Source: Strongylocentrotus purpuratus (taxonomy: Eukaryota > Echinodermata > Echinoidea > Camarodonta > Strongylocentrotidae). Taken from it: a DNA stretch of 64,000 nt. Position 1 is the first letter of the stretch; the number at the start of each line of letters is the position of its first letter. The stretch is taken from assembly GCF_000002235.5 (NCBI RefSeq), contig NW_022145611.1:22481298-22545297 (forward strand). Reading direction: 5' to 3'. The position numbers were made by a program, and so were the translations under genes. The notes beneath the pieces were generated by a model. That model was not told the origin of the DNA, did no database searches, and saw nothing but the letters and a program-made list of their open reading frames with translations. Below, one piece after another: positions 13,006 through 24,830 of this stretch.

Positions 13006-13215
13006 GAGAGAGAAAGGGAGAGAGGGAGAGAGAGAGAGAGAGGGGGGGGGGAGGTGGAGAAGAATGATGAGTGAGCAAGGAAGAGAGATGGAGAAAGGAA
13101 GAGAACATGAGAGCAGGGGAAATGGCAAGAGAAGTGAGGGAGGGGAGAGAGAGAGAGAGAGAGAATGAGAGAGGGAGAGAGAGGGGGATAGAAAGAGACA
13201 GAGAAAGAGAGAGCA
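13006..13215. repeat. GA-rich microsatellite
   Basis: GAGAGA runs interrupted by GGGGG and AAGAGA. The long ORFs on both strands here (Ser/Leu-rich on minus, Arg/Glu-rich on plus) are translations of the dinucleotide repeat. Confidence 0.9.
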
Positions 13216-15069
13216 GATATATATTCAAATATATATTTACAAATCTGTACATTTCTACACACACATGACAACCCAATCCATCAAATAACATATACAGTGT
13301 AGAAAAGGTGAGATGGAGAGAAAGATAAGGAATAGCCTGTAAAATGTTATACGTTTTAAAATTCATTGTAACTTTAAAAGCTTACCTCCATATTCCAGGC
13401 ACCTTCCAGTCTAATTCTAACTTTTCAATGATTTAGCCTCACAAACAAACCTCAAAAGTAGCTACTTAAAAGCCTCTTTCAACCTGGGAATTGTCCTGAA
13501 AGTATTGACCTGCAAATTGAATTAGATCATGATCAATATCAGCTGACAGATATAACTTCAAAATTGATTACCCAAGATGATATCAGAAACTTTGAAATTT
13601 GTGCACTGTCATAATTTCATTAACATATCCATCAAATGAGAACGGCTACTCCAATTTGATCAAGCAGAAATGCATACCTTCAAATATTACAAATCAATCT
13701 TAATTTAATTATTCAACTTGGTTTCTTTGCTCTTGGCCAAAGTACTAATTAGAGCCAAGAGTAAGCTAAATATATCAAATTTCAAGGACACATAGGATGA
13801 TTTAAAAAAATTGGTGATAACTGATATTAATATAACATGAAAATGCGTTTATCTTAAAGAGTAATTTCTAAACTCATGGCCAAATTAAGTTAGCAGCTCT
13901 GTTGAAAGCTATGCAATTTGATTTATTCTCCAATTCTATTTTGTTTTTTTCTATTTTTTGGTATGTTGTTTTATTAATTTTCATTATGACTTACATTCAG
14001 TTACCCTGTCATTTTCTTGTTCTTCTCGCATTCTTCACTAATGAATTAATGCTTGTAATTTTGCTTAAATCTATTTTCACACATTGCGAAAAAAGACAAT
14101 AAAAAATGTAAAGTGAATAGATCTTCTTTTGTTAGCTTTGAATGAAATAAAATGAAGTTTAATTTGTTTTACCTCCTTGTTTATTCTGTTACCTATCTTC
14201 ATTTGCTGATTATGCATCATTGTAGCTTTAATGGTAGACGTGTTTGTATAATATGGCAGACATTATGTTTGTATAAAATAATTTGAAGTTTGAGCACGAT
14301 AAGGGTTTATTGATTGAGATATCAAAAAATTTCATACAATGAAGAAGTGTCTGATGCAATAATTACAGAGTGGAATAGTGTGTGCATATATATACAGAAC
14401 ATGTTTTAACAGGTTTGTGGCAGAAGTAGAATAAAAGTGAAAATTGTAAAAAAAAAAAAAATTTTGAAATGATAAAAGCCGAACAATTGAGACATTCAAG
14501 AAGAAATCAACATGGTCTTATTAAAGAGAAGGTTGGGTTCTGGGAAGAGGTGAAAAATAATATGTGAATATTGTTTTATGCAAGTGTGGAAGAACATCGG
14601 ATAACAATTGTTCCCTAAAAAGCATGGCTCTACAAATGCCTTAATATTCTAAATATGGCATGTAACATCGTAAAAATCATGACGGGTTTTTATGCCACAT
14701 GTTCGTGTAGTCCCATATACACCTTGCTGTGTACAGTGCTTGTAACTTTACCAAGACTGAGCCAAATTTCTTATAATTTTGAGGATTCCAGAACCTTGCA
14801 GTACACACCAATACTCATATGCAAGATTATCAACCTTTTCTGATCAATTCCACAACGTTCCTTCAACAATAACCAGAACTCAACTTTATCTTTCAGGGGA
14901 TGCATGTTAAATATAGCTTTGTGTATAGAGCGAAAATTAATGATTAAAAAAAAAAGTTCTTTCTGCAATACTGGGAGTGGTTCCAGCCTGTTCCTTTATG
15001 TCATATAATGTCAAGGGATTTTGACAAGTTTCAGATTTCATTGTCTCATTTCTTTCATCTTCTGCACAG

Positions 15070-15232
15070 GTTTTCCCCATCATGTACCAGCAACAACTCA
15101 TCACTGAGTTCAACCCCTGAGTTTGAAGTACTCTACAATGAGCTCTCCGATTGGTTGAATGACATGCACCTGGCCGTTTCAGACAGCGCTGATATGCGTG
15201 TGTCTGAGCATCACAAGCAGCACATGTGCAAG
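15070..15232 (+). CDS. SYNE-like: Nesprin-like exon D, spectrin-repeat helix A
   Basis: The acceptor TTCTGCACAG ends at 15069; the donor GTATAG starts at 15233. The first base completes the Arg codon begun in exon C, and the exon ends in phase 0. After a short Ser/Asn-rich linker comes FEVLYNELSDWLNDMHLAV, a clear helix A with the conserved Trp, then DMRVSEHHKQHMCK. The GTATAG donor is weaker than its neighbours. Confidence 0.85.
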
Positions 15233-18200
15233 GTATAGATAGAATCCACCAAATCTAACCCAAATTTAGAATCATTAATGTATATTTTCACTATATAGTA
15301 TGTAGCCTCTACAGAGTTTCAGTTAAATGTAGTTGATCAGAGTATTCTATCATACAATGTAGAATCTTTTTTTGTTTTTTGTTGTACAAGGTTTGATACA
15401 GGAGATGCAGATTTTGTTAAGTCTTGTGTACAGGAGCATTTTTATGATAACTTAAAACTCACTTGCGTTTTCATTTGAAAATGTTATAGTGTAGACTTTT
15501 TATCTTCGTTATTTTATTTGACTCTCACTTTTATTAAATAAACCGCTGTAGCACTAATTGTATGTGGTTGGCGTTGAATGCGGAAACACTCAATTTGAAT
15601 TTCCATCTCATTGGTTACATAAATACAAATGTTCAGGGGTATAGAAAAGGGAATTTAAAAAAAATGTTTTTCTTTCGTTCTTCCTCTAGTTGTTTTATGA
15701 TGACTCATGAGGGTATGTCTATAGTTCTGTTTGTTTATGGCAAATGGTATCCTTAAATTGCCGGAAAAGAATTTATCATAATTACAGAGGCCAAGTGCAA
15801 TCAACGCAATTGCGCTACACCTTGATAGATGATAAGGTGCTGATATATACGACGGAAATCTCATCTCCATCCCTTATCAGCTAGCTCTCCCCTTCCCTGT
15901 ATGCAATATTGAGCTTACATGTTTACTGAATATGCATTCCATAAACATGAGGTCACCGTGTACATTGAACTGATAGCTCTTCCCACAGTTCAAATTCCAA
16001 TGTTCAATGCCAGCGAACTTGGGAAATAGAAATCCACATTGGATTCTAGTCTACCTCTTCAGACTATGCATTGGCTACATTTAATGAGAATGGCCGAGAA
16101 ATAGTTACCGTTTTTCATTTTCATTTTTGTTTGTTTCATACAATTCAATTTGTAGGGCACAGTTTCATGCAAAAGATACATGTAAATGGATCAAAAACAT
16201 TTATTCTGTCAGGTTTTAAATGAAATTAATTTTTTTTCTTTTTTTTTTTCATTAGTCCAATTTATTGATTTCAATATATATAATATATAAATATATAAAT
16301 ATTCCAATATGTGGTCATGTTTTACAGTCATGAATTTAAAAGAAATTCCATCATTGACTTCTTCCATTGCATACCCTGCTATGGATAAGCAAGTCTGAAA
16401 TTTGAGAACAAGAATGAAATTCCCTTTCATGTTGCTGGACAGCTCATTAGGGGGATTGAAATAGATACCAAGTATGTAGCATGCAATCTTGTTCAGTTGG
16501 TTATGAAACCACAAATGTACTTATACCCTGCTGGCAGTTAAATAAATCATTATTAGGTTTCAGAGTGGGGGAGGGGGAAGGGGGAATCATCCTCAATTAT
16601 ATTAGTTTATATTAGTTTGATAGAAAGGCAGGATAATGTCAGTCTCTGATGTTTGTGTCATGTCAAGGGAGGGGTTGGATAATGTTCTTGATAAAGGGCC
16701 TAAGTAAATTATTCTGAGCCCCCCTTTATATGACATTTAATGTGAAGCAGATCTTGGCCCTCTCTTTCAAATCTTTATGAATGATGACATTTCACATGAA
16801 GCTATGGCTATAAGATATTACAAACAGTCATGCATGTCGGCAATCTTTTTATTAACTCATTAATATCTTTCTTTAGTTGCAACCATTACCCTTTTGCTGT
16901 TTGTGAATGTTGGGCTAAGGGGGAAATTGAGTGGAGTGGGGGAGGGTAGATTGTGCCGGATGGGTCCTCTATAACTGTTTAAGGATAAAATGTATTTAAT
17001 TAACATATTTTATAGAGGTGTGATGGCCGTGCATAAGGCTGTATATCCATAGATTGAGAGAAAGGAGGTCAAATCCCCACCTCCCCATATGACCAAGCCA
17101 ATTCACTTCCCCTGCCCCTTGATTTACCTACCATCATCTCAGCATGGTTAAGCAGTTAACCTTTCTAGCATCAACCCTCCACATGTTTAAGCACTCCCTG
17201 CCCTTTAATTTGCTTTTTGCCTGAAGGTATGGGATGTACATGGATGTATAGCTAGCTGGCAGAAACAAATCATGCCACGTATATGTGTACATGTACTGTC
17301 CATGTTTAATGAGTGTTTATACTCCAGCAGGATAGTATATGGACAAGAGCATGGTCATGGATTATTTATCATGCATTCTCAAGTCTTAAAGGATACTGTG
17401 CTCTTTGGATTAATACGAGGATATTTGTTTAAGAGGAGAATGCATTGTTTAATACGTGATGACAAAATGTGATGGCCAGTTGTGAGGTGAGATAGTAGAT
17501 ATGGTTTCAAAATATTGGCGCATTAGAGAAATTAAGAATCAGATATTTGAAGTCCATGGGAAGTACTGATGGTCCCTTTAACAATCTTTCCTAAGGTAGG
17601 AGTTTCAGATTGAGATATTTATTGTCCTTCCTTAGAAGCAGCTATAGTGAGCTAGGAAATTTTACCAAGGTCTGATTTTACTGCTACATGTCAGTGATTA
17701 TCTACTTTTTTAAATTGGAATAATAACTTTCTATTTATATGCTCATTAAACACACAATCAAGAATCATGAATTCTTGCTGCATGAGGTGTCCCTCCCCAT
17801 CAATTCCAATGCAGTCTGATTTGCAGAATGTTGCAAACACTTTGAAATAGAGAGATCTTGAAGTCTGTTGAGGTTTAGAATATACTTACTTATTATTGTT
17901 AAACGTAAGCATGTGGTTTTTATATAAGCCAACATATTAATATCTTGCTTCCCCTACTATGTGTGTAATAAAACTCCAGCAATATTGAGGCATTGTTTTT
18001 ACTGGTAGATGGAGCAATTGGATTATATTTCATGGTAGGCTAAGAATACCTGTCTTTCATAACTGGTGCAATGTATAGTGTATTCTCAGTATTTGGTAAT
18101 ATATACAGCCTTTTCATTCAGTCTTTGCTGCAGTAATGGATACAGGATATAGTTGAGCAAAGAATTTCCGTTTGTCTAGACCAAGTGCATGTTGATAGCG

Positions 18201-19448
18201 CAGCGTTTAGAGATAGGAATCTCGCCTGTCACTGAGCAGTACGATTTTGTCCTGATATGAACTTTTAATCTACTTTACACTAACATGAACCTCTCTTTTC
18301 TGGATGTGACACTGAGGTCTGCTGTCAGCATTGTGTAAACATGGATTTTGCTCACAGACTTGGTACCTATAGCAGATGTTTCTACTTATTTGTATTTTTG
18401 TAAAATATTGATTGCTGATTTTCTTCTTTTTGCATCTGGTAGTAGGAGGGAGGGGGCGGGGGGACTGGGAATCATTATATTTCTATTTTTTCTGTTTAGT
18501 GGTGTAGAATTACATGATCATATGATACATACTCAGGTTCTTGAGTACTATTTGGGGGGAAAATAAAATATAAATATGATTCAGTCTGTTATCATTCCTG
18601 TTGTGAGAATGTGTTGTAACAGTTTTTTCCCTGTTTTTGGTCAAGTACCTAATCTTGGCATGTATATTTAAAGATGTCCATTCTCTAATCTTCTTGCTCC
18701 AACCTAAATCATGTACATGTATATATTGTAACCAACTGTATATGCTTGGATTTTGGTATGACATTGTTCACAGTTTGTTCTTGGTTCATCATCCGCCTAA
18801 ATACTCTGAAATGAAGTTTTAACCGGAGGTGGTGGAGGGGGGACGATTAAGTAGAAGTGGAAAGTTCTAAAGGACAGCAGATTTAAATGAGTGAGGACTG
18901 GTTTGGCCGGTGGTAGACTGTTTAAGGCTGTTCCATTTTTATGGTGGTCCTTGGAAAATATGAGTGTGCTGTAAAAACGTTCCAAATTGGCACTTAAAAT
19001 ACAAAACTGGTTTGAGTGTCCATGTCTTTGTTGGTCAAGTTGTGGATCGGTTATGGATGTCATGTCGATGTCATGTAGACCATTGATCATTTTATAGAAG
19101 CAGGTAAGACGATGAGCTTCTCTGCGGTCTTTTTTGGAGTCCCATTCAAGTTGATTGAGAAGTTCAGTTCCACTGGTACCCCACCCATAGTTATTAGTAA
19201 CAACACGTGCAGGCTGACGTTGAACATGCATTTTCCATGGATTCCAGCCAGAGATGACGCATAGAATAGTATGTTGAATAAATCTTGCCATCTGTTTGGT
19301 AGAAATTGGAGTCTTTTTTTTTTAGCAGGATGTAACGTCCCCTTGAGCCTATAGAAACAGCTATACCTCTCATAGCATTCAATATATCTATAATATGTTA
19401 TGCCATAATTTATAGATGTAATTATTATTGTTCTGGTTTCTCCTGCAG
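15233..19448 (+). other. Intron D/E (4.2 kb)
   Basis: The intron contains an inverted LINE reverse-transcriptase remnant at 18826-19291. There are possible degenerate tRNA-like SINE heads near 17020-17090 and 18185-18250, too decayed to call. The remainder is AT-rich and featureless. Confidence 0.6.
18826..19291 (-). pseudogene. Non-LTR retrotransposon reverse transcriptase, C-terminal remnant
   Basis: The minus strand reads VQRQPARVVTNNYGWGTSG, then NQLEWDSKKDRREAHRLTCF, then YKMINGLHDID. This pattern (VQRxAARxVTNxY, LxWxSLxxRR, LxxFYKIxNGL) is typical of the region downstream of the catalytic palm in jockey/CR1-type LINE polymerases. Upstream catalytic motifs are missing, so the copy is 5'-truncated. 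It sits antisense to the nesprin-like gene. The C-terminal part degenerates into a proline run. Confidence 0.75.
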
Positions 19449-19645
19449 GGCTATGAGCAGGAGCTGCAGCTGAGGGAGGTTAGCAGGAGTAAGCTACAGA
19501 GGAAAGGGATCCAGCTCATGGCCTCTAAACCCAGGCTTACTGATGATGTAAGCATCAAGCTAGAGTCTCTCAACCAGCAATGGCATGCATTGCAGCAACA
19601 CATTGCACCGAGCCCACTCCTGGCACGCAAGGCTAATAGTTCAAG
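19449..19645 (+). CDS. SYNE-like: Nesprin-like exon E, spectrin-repeat helices B and C
   Basis: The acceptor TTCTCCTGCAG ends at 19448; the donor GTAAGT starts at 19646. The exon is 197 nt and ends in phase 2. It encodes GYEQELQLREVSRSKLQRKG, then a second helix containing IKLESLNQQWHALQQHI. The Trp near the C-terminal end fits spectrin helix C, so exons D and E together form one repeat. A polar linker (ARKANSSR) crosses into exon F. Confidence 0.87.
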
Positions 19646-20299
19646 GTAAGTTTCCTTTAGGAGCTCTTTTAAAGCATGTGTGTGTGGGGGTAAAGCATCG
19701 GTCACAAATGCCATTACGAACTGCTACGAACGCCGTACGAATGATTTTTAGACCATGGAAATTGGGAAAACATGGAAAAACAGAGATTTGTACGAATGCA
19801 TCGTTTGTACGAACCTTTGTGACCGTAGCTTAATTTGAATGTAGGATGTATAATTAACCTTACTTATCAGAAAAGATGGAGAGGTCTTTATGAATGATAT
19901 TGACATTGGGAATGACCCCTTTAAAGTGTAATGGTACACAAAGAAGTTGAGAATCAACTAAGATAATATCCACTTGAAGAAAAAATGAGAAAGAAAACAA
20001 TGGTTGGTTGAGTAGGAAATGAGCTAGCCAGCTGAATAGCCTTTTACTCAACAATGTCACTGATAGGAGAAAGTCATTGTTTATACTGAATCTATTGTGT
20101 ATAACTGAGACTCATCATTTACTTGTGTGAATTCAGCCAGGCTTTGTACGAAATGAAAGTAATTAAACGTATGTGGTTTCACAGCTCAAGCCTCTTTTGT
20201 AATCATTGATATATGAAGGCCAAGGAGTGATGAGTAAAAGCAAGTGTATACTGCAGTGTAAAGCCTTATTGTCTTCAATACTTTCTTCTTCCTCATCAG
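19646..20299 (+). other. Intron E/F (0.65 kb)
   Basis: Short intron. It contains a small inverted-repeat element at 19690-19831; otherwise nothing is recognised. Confidence 0.7.
19690..19831. mobile_element. Small inverted-repeat element (MITE-like)
   Basis: The ends TAAAGCATCGGTCACAAA and TTTGTGACCGTAGCTTAA are imperfect inverted repeats. Next to them are repeated GTACGAA words, also in inverted order. It is about 142 bp, without an ORF or a clear target duplication. Confidence 0.5.
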
Positions 20300-20477
20300 G
20301 AGTTCAGCTACATGTACGTTCGGCAGTGCAGAGCAAGCCATGAGCATGGCCTTGGAAGTTGAGGATGTGATTGGTCAACTCAAAGCTTGGTTAACTCAGA
20401 TTGAAGGTAGATTGTTTGAGACAGACAGTGATACTACAGATCTCAACCAGCTGGAAACTAGACTCAGATCTATTCAG
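20300..20477 (+). CDS. SYNE-like: Nesprin-like exon F, spectrin-repeat helix A
   Basis: The acceptor TTCCTCATCAG ends at 20299; the donor GTTAGT starts at 20478. One base completes the Arg codon from exon E, and the exon ends in phase 0. It encodes about 59 residues, including EVEDVIGQLKAWLTQIEGR (helix A with Trp) and LNQLETRLRSIQ. The pattern of one repeat per exon pair, seen in D and E, is repeated in F and G. Confidence 0.87.
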
Positions 20478-21775
20478 GTTAGTTCCAGTGTGTTATAATG
20501 AGAGTTATGTTGATGTATGTTAGTTAGTAATTTAGTTTTTTAGTCAGTTAAATAGTTAAATATTTAGTCAATCAGTGAGTTAGTTTTTTTGTTAGTTGGT
20601 TCATGAGCATTACATGTAGTTATAGAGCTGGTGTTAGTAGACTGATAACGGTGATTATAATATAAACACTATAGGCAGAATGGTATCAATCTGCCAGCCC
20701 TAGCATGATTAAATACAGTTAAATTGAAATTTCTGTGGGAGGGTTTAGAGGCCAGGTTGGATTGCATGACAAATAAAGAAGAACCTGCAAGATTGTAAAT
20801 AAAGTGAGAAGAAATGTGAATATGATATTGCCAACAGCAGGAAATTACATGTTTGCACAGTATATGATAACAAAAACATATTGAGAAGGAAATGTCTCGT
20901 ATTCAAGATACACGGTTCCTCAATTTGATTAAATAGTGTCTTCTTTGCAGTCATTCTATACGATGATACAGTTTTATTCAAGTTAAATTAAATTTAGCAA
21001 CTTTTCATCACATTTGTTAATGTTTGCACATGTCTTGTTTTCCCCAGTTCATCAAACATATTTTGTAAGCTCTTCTTTATGTGTGCAGAAGTAATTGCAT
21101 TTCTTTCTTTCACTTAGTCAGTCAATCAGTCATACCTTATTTCATGATAAATGAGCCATTACTGAATGGTTATGATGTCTTTATGTTCTAGGCTCTTTGA
21201 TTTCTATGATTATCATTATCAAGAGAATGCTCTAAATTTCGGTAGCATGGGTAGCGTGGGAAATCAAATTATCCTGGCGTTTTACATTTTATAATGATTG
21301 TAATATTTATTATTATGAAAGATCGTGAAGTATTTCTGGTTGGCAATCGTTCAATAACACATAATAAATTACATTAGTAATCATTTTGACTTTGTATCGA
21401 GTTTCACTTGCAATATCTTGCTTTTTCTATTTATCAATTTATCATTCAGCAAAATACAATCACATTCATAGAACATTATGTGATTGTGATATATATGAAT
21501 TTCATTCACTACTTACTGCTATTTTTGCTGCTTGGGTATAGGTAATGTAACTTTGACCCATATAAAGGAGGTGATACAGAAGATGCTCTTTTGGCAAGGC
21601 ATTGATCTACATTTGCCACACTCAATCCAGGTGATGTAAATGGGTATCTGGCAGGAATTAATTCTTTGACATGCTAGAGCGCCGTAATGGCAGCACAGCT
21701 AAAGGCGAGGTAATAATCTCAAATGTGGAAGTGCTTTACTAGAGACTTATTGTAATTCACGCTATATGAAAGCTG

Positions 21776-21808
<33 letters not shown>

Positions 21809-21834
21809 AATCGCTCCATTTTCTATTCAAACAG
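20478..21834 (+). other. Intron F/G (1.36 kb)
   Basis: AT-rich, with TTAGT-like words repeated near 20520-20600 and a SINE-like 3' region (21535-21806) abutting the exon G acceptor. Confidence 0.6.
21535..21806 (+). mobile_element. SINE 3' region with (TTA)n tail
   Basis: The segment holds GGCAAGGCATTGATCTACAT, then CCAGGTGATGTAAATGGGTA, GAGCGCCGTAATGGCAGC and GGTAATAATCTCAAA. It ends with about ten TTA units at 21778-21806. From general knowledge this order matches the body of tRNA-derived sea urchin SINEs. No A or B box is recognisable at its left side, so it is probably 5'-truncated. Confidence 0.6.
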
Positions 21835-22053
21835 GGTCTGAAGGATGAGATAGATCATAACAGTCAGAGCATTGATGTGGTTCTGAAGCTGTGCAGTCTC
21901 CTCCAGGATGATGACTGGTATCTCAGCACTCATAAACGAGAGAGAGAATCTCTTCAGCTGGGAGCCATCAATGTAGAGAGACGGTGGCAGAATGTCAAGA
22001 CTCACTCTGAAGAGATGCTGGTTCATGTCAAGGAAGCAGTGGAGACAACCAAG
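21835..22053 (+). CDS. SYNE-like: Nesprin-like exon G, spectrin-repeat helices B and C
   Basis: The acceptor ATTCAAACAG ends at 21834; the donor GTGAGT starts at 22054. The exon is 219 nt (73 residues), phase 0 at both ends. It encodes GLKDEIDHNSQSIDVVLKL, a loop, then NVERRWQNVKTHSEEMLVHV, whose Trp fits helix C. This is the last spectrin-like repeat before the acidic region. Only about 28 bp separate the exon from the (TTA)n tail of an upstream SINE-like repeat. Confidence 0.87.
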
Positions 22054-22166
22054 GTGAGTTTGGATTGGAATTAAACCTGTTTAGAAATACCCACAAACAA
22101 CAAAATAACAACAACAAATGAGAGAAAACAAGTAATGGGCCTGTATGGTAGTCTGTCTGTGCAGAT

Positions 22167-22448
22167 TAGGACTATTTTCATCAACTCCAGTTTGCCAAAT
22201 AACCCACTATTTCAGACTCTGGATATTATCCCGAAGGTCAAAATTGCGTCTTCAACAGACCGATACCCTCATCACAAACTTGCTCTGACGGGCCCAAATA
22301 TCCCGCTATTTCCTAAATTGCGGGAAACCAGACCAAGTTTTCTTGGGATATTTTCTTGAAAGAATATCCCGCTAACTGCAACTGCGGGCTGATCGGGATA
22401 GTTGAAATAGCGGGTTATTTGGCAAACTCGAGCTGATGAAGACAGGCC
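22167..22448 (-). mobile_element. MITE family M1, copy 2 (inverted relative to copy 1)
   Basis: Its reverse complement aligns with 12541-12863 over nearly the whole length, including GAAGACGCAATTTTGA, TTCGGGATAATATCCAGAGT and TTTGTGATGAG. The end at 22448 (GAGCTGATGAAGACAGGCC) is well kept; the end at 22167 is degenerate. No ORF. Confidence 0.7.
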
Positions 22449-22555
22449 TATTGAAAGCACACATGAATATTGATATAGACAGATCAGGAAACAAACAATA
22501 AACAAATGAATATGGATGATGATGGAGGCAGTGTCAAATTGGCATTGAATAGATA

Positions 22556-22670
22556 GTGATAATGATGATGATGATTACGATGAATTTGATTGTTGTAATG
22601 ATGATGATGATTACGATGATTTTGATTGTTGTAATGATGATGATGATTATGATGAGGAAGAGGAGGAGGA
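22556..22670 (+). repeat. 36-bp minisatellite rich in GAT
   Basis: Units of GATGATGATGATTACGATGA plus TTTTGATTGTTGTAAT repeat about 2.5 times with a 36-bp period. The translations (poly-Met/Ile) are repeat artefacts. Confidence 0.8.
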
Positions 22671-24199
22671 TAATATTGATGAAGATCATGATAGGGACAG
22701 TCACATTGTGTACATCCATGCCTTATTTACACCCTAGACTTTTTGAAAGTTATGTTTTTAAGTGTTTGAAGGAATGACAAAGTGAATCCATCATTGCAGG
22801 TTACAGTAGTTCACCTGTTCATGTCGCATCAATAGATAGAGATACAACATTGCTACCCTGGGAACAATAGCATTTCTTGAAAAGACTTTATGTCCTTGAT
22901 ACATTGATTAAATTCTTTAAATAGAACAAGCAGTTAGAGCATGTTAAACCACAAACGAAACCACAAACACAAATGGACTTTCCTAATTAAAGCAACAGAT
23001 TAATTATATGTTACCCAAAATGAATCAAAGCAAACTTTCTTTTATACCTGTTTTTAAAACAATATTACAGCTTACAAATATCTGTCTGTAGACTGTTTGT
23101 TACACAAAACAGAGTTTTAATATGGTTTTTTTCCCAAACCTTGGTTATTGGTAGTTCAAGCAGTAGTTCAAGATCATCCAGCACCCAAAGTTTATAACCT
23201 TCTTTCATATTTTACTTTTTTATTGTTCATGCTGTATGGGTGATTTATTCCAACCTTGTAAGGGTAACTACTATGATTTCACACAGGCGCAATTATTTTT
23301 ATTTTTATTCTTTCCCCTCAATTAACTGACAATTACATCTAAAATAAAGTATGCAGCAAGTACCCAAACTTCATGCTAGGTTTGCTTTACTTGCCAAGCA
23401 TTGTACTTAGCATTATGTGCTAATTTAATATACCAGCGTTTATCATGCAAGAAGAGGATTCAAGCTTGAAAGAATCTGTTTGTCTTGTTAATGTTTGAAT
23501 GGTTGAGGGGGGAGGGGGGGGGGTCCTTCTTTATTCCCTTCACTGCCCATGCAATGTCACATTCAATAATTTCATTTAGTAGAAATGGTGGTGTGGGTGT
23601 ATTTCTATTTAAGCAGTTAATGATGTTGCAATATTGTTTTATCTGTTGCTATTTTTAAATGTGCCTGATTAAAGTCAATACGTACTGCAGAACCAGTCAC
23701 AGGTCACTTATTTGATGAACTGCAATCAGTTCAATTTATCGTGAATTTACTTTTATGAAGCATCAACTGTGTGTCTGTTTCAAAGCTTTTATCTTTTTTA
23801 TTCCTGAAAACTCAGGCTGGTAATCAGAAATGTAAATGCTTTGCCATTCGTCAATAGACCATAACCCCTTGAAAAGATAATTTCCAATTTGACAGGTTAC
23901 ATCAAGTAGAAAACAAACTAGCATGTCTGTAATCCGTTTACGATGTAAATGATTAGATAATTAGACAATTTGTTGTGATCATTTAATGTACAGAGTATAG
24001 ACATCTTGAAATATATGTACACTACCAACTAGACCAGATCAAGGATACACTATGGGATAGTCAGATAAATCTTTACATTATGAGCACAATAAAAGCATTC
24101 AAGAAATCAAGTCAATGGCAATTTCAAATACTGTTGGATTTCCTGGATACAAATCATAATTGCAATATATGATTATGTCATTTTAATAATTGCCCATTT

Positions 24200-24830
24200 C
24201 AAAATGAGACTCAATACACCGATACGGGCGAATTTTCATGGATGTGAGCCCTCTACGTTTATCATTACACGCTGGGGGCTTCTATCAGCTTGCGCTTTCA
24301 TCTTGCATGCATGCAACGATCATTGCTTTCTCACAGACAAACCACTTATTATTCCTTGCCGCTTTCGGACATTTCAACTTCATTTTGTCTAAATTTATTT
24401 CATTTACGATGGATGAATGGGTAGATGATGTCCGTCATTGGCGAGTTTTGCGTGCGTTTTCGGCAATCGAAGTTTGGGAGACGTCGTTGTAACGGTGCCC
24501 CACATATTCATTATCGTGTATGTTAACATGCAGATGATTTTATTGAATTGAAGAGAGTGAGAGACGGAATGATTTAGAGTTAGAATATAAATAATTCAAG
24601 GAATTTTAGCTAGCTGGAGCAGAGTTGTGAGTTCGATCTTACGGTACGGAGGCACTCTCACCACACCGCCAGTAGATGCGGGCCTAAGTACGAACGAGCT
24701 CTCGCTCATTCAACTTTCCCATTCAGGTGCTATCCAGAAGCCCCCCAGCTGCCCCCCAACTGTAGCGCCACTTACGGCGGCTTGCGTGGAAGGTCGCCCA
24801 AAGTGTATTTGTGTATAGCAAATTAAACAT
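24200..24830. other. CpG-richer block upstream of the acidic exon
   Basis: In an AT-rich intron this stretch has frequent CpG (for example CGATACGGGCGAATTTTC, TTACGGTACGGAGGC and TTACGGCGGC) and a GC-rich core near 24650-24800. It could be an internal promoter for a short KASH isoform or an old insertion. No TATA box or transcript evidence is visible. Confidence 0.25.

Larger units (their letters stand above)
9755..15069 (+). other. Intron C/D (5.3 kb), rich in mobile elements
   Basis: The intron contains a MITE (9856-11842) split by a hAT-like foldback element (10062-11751), a second MITE family (12541-12863) and a GA-rich microsatellite (13006-13215). ORFs across the GA tract are translations of the repeat. 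From 13300 to 15069 I see only AT-rich sequence. Confidence 0.7.

Noticed and set aside
12892..13366. Long minus-strand Ser/Pro/Leu ORFs
   Set aside because: These cover the GA microsatellite at 13006-13215 and are repeat artefacts.
17020..17100. Possible tRNA-derived SINE head (GGTCAAATCCC B-box-like)
   Set aside because: Box A is unclear and there is no SINE body or tail nearby; too degenerate to call.
18185..18250. Possible SINE head (TAGCGCAGCGTTTAGAGA)
   Set aside because: The B box is degenerate (AGTACGATTTTGTCCTG) and no tail follows.
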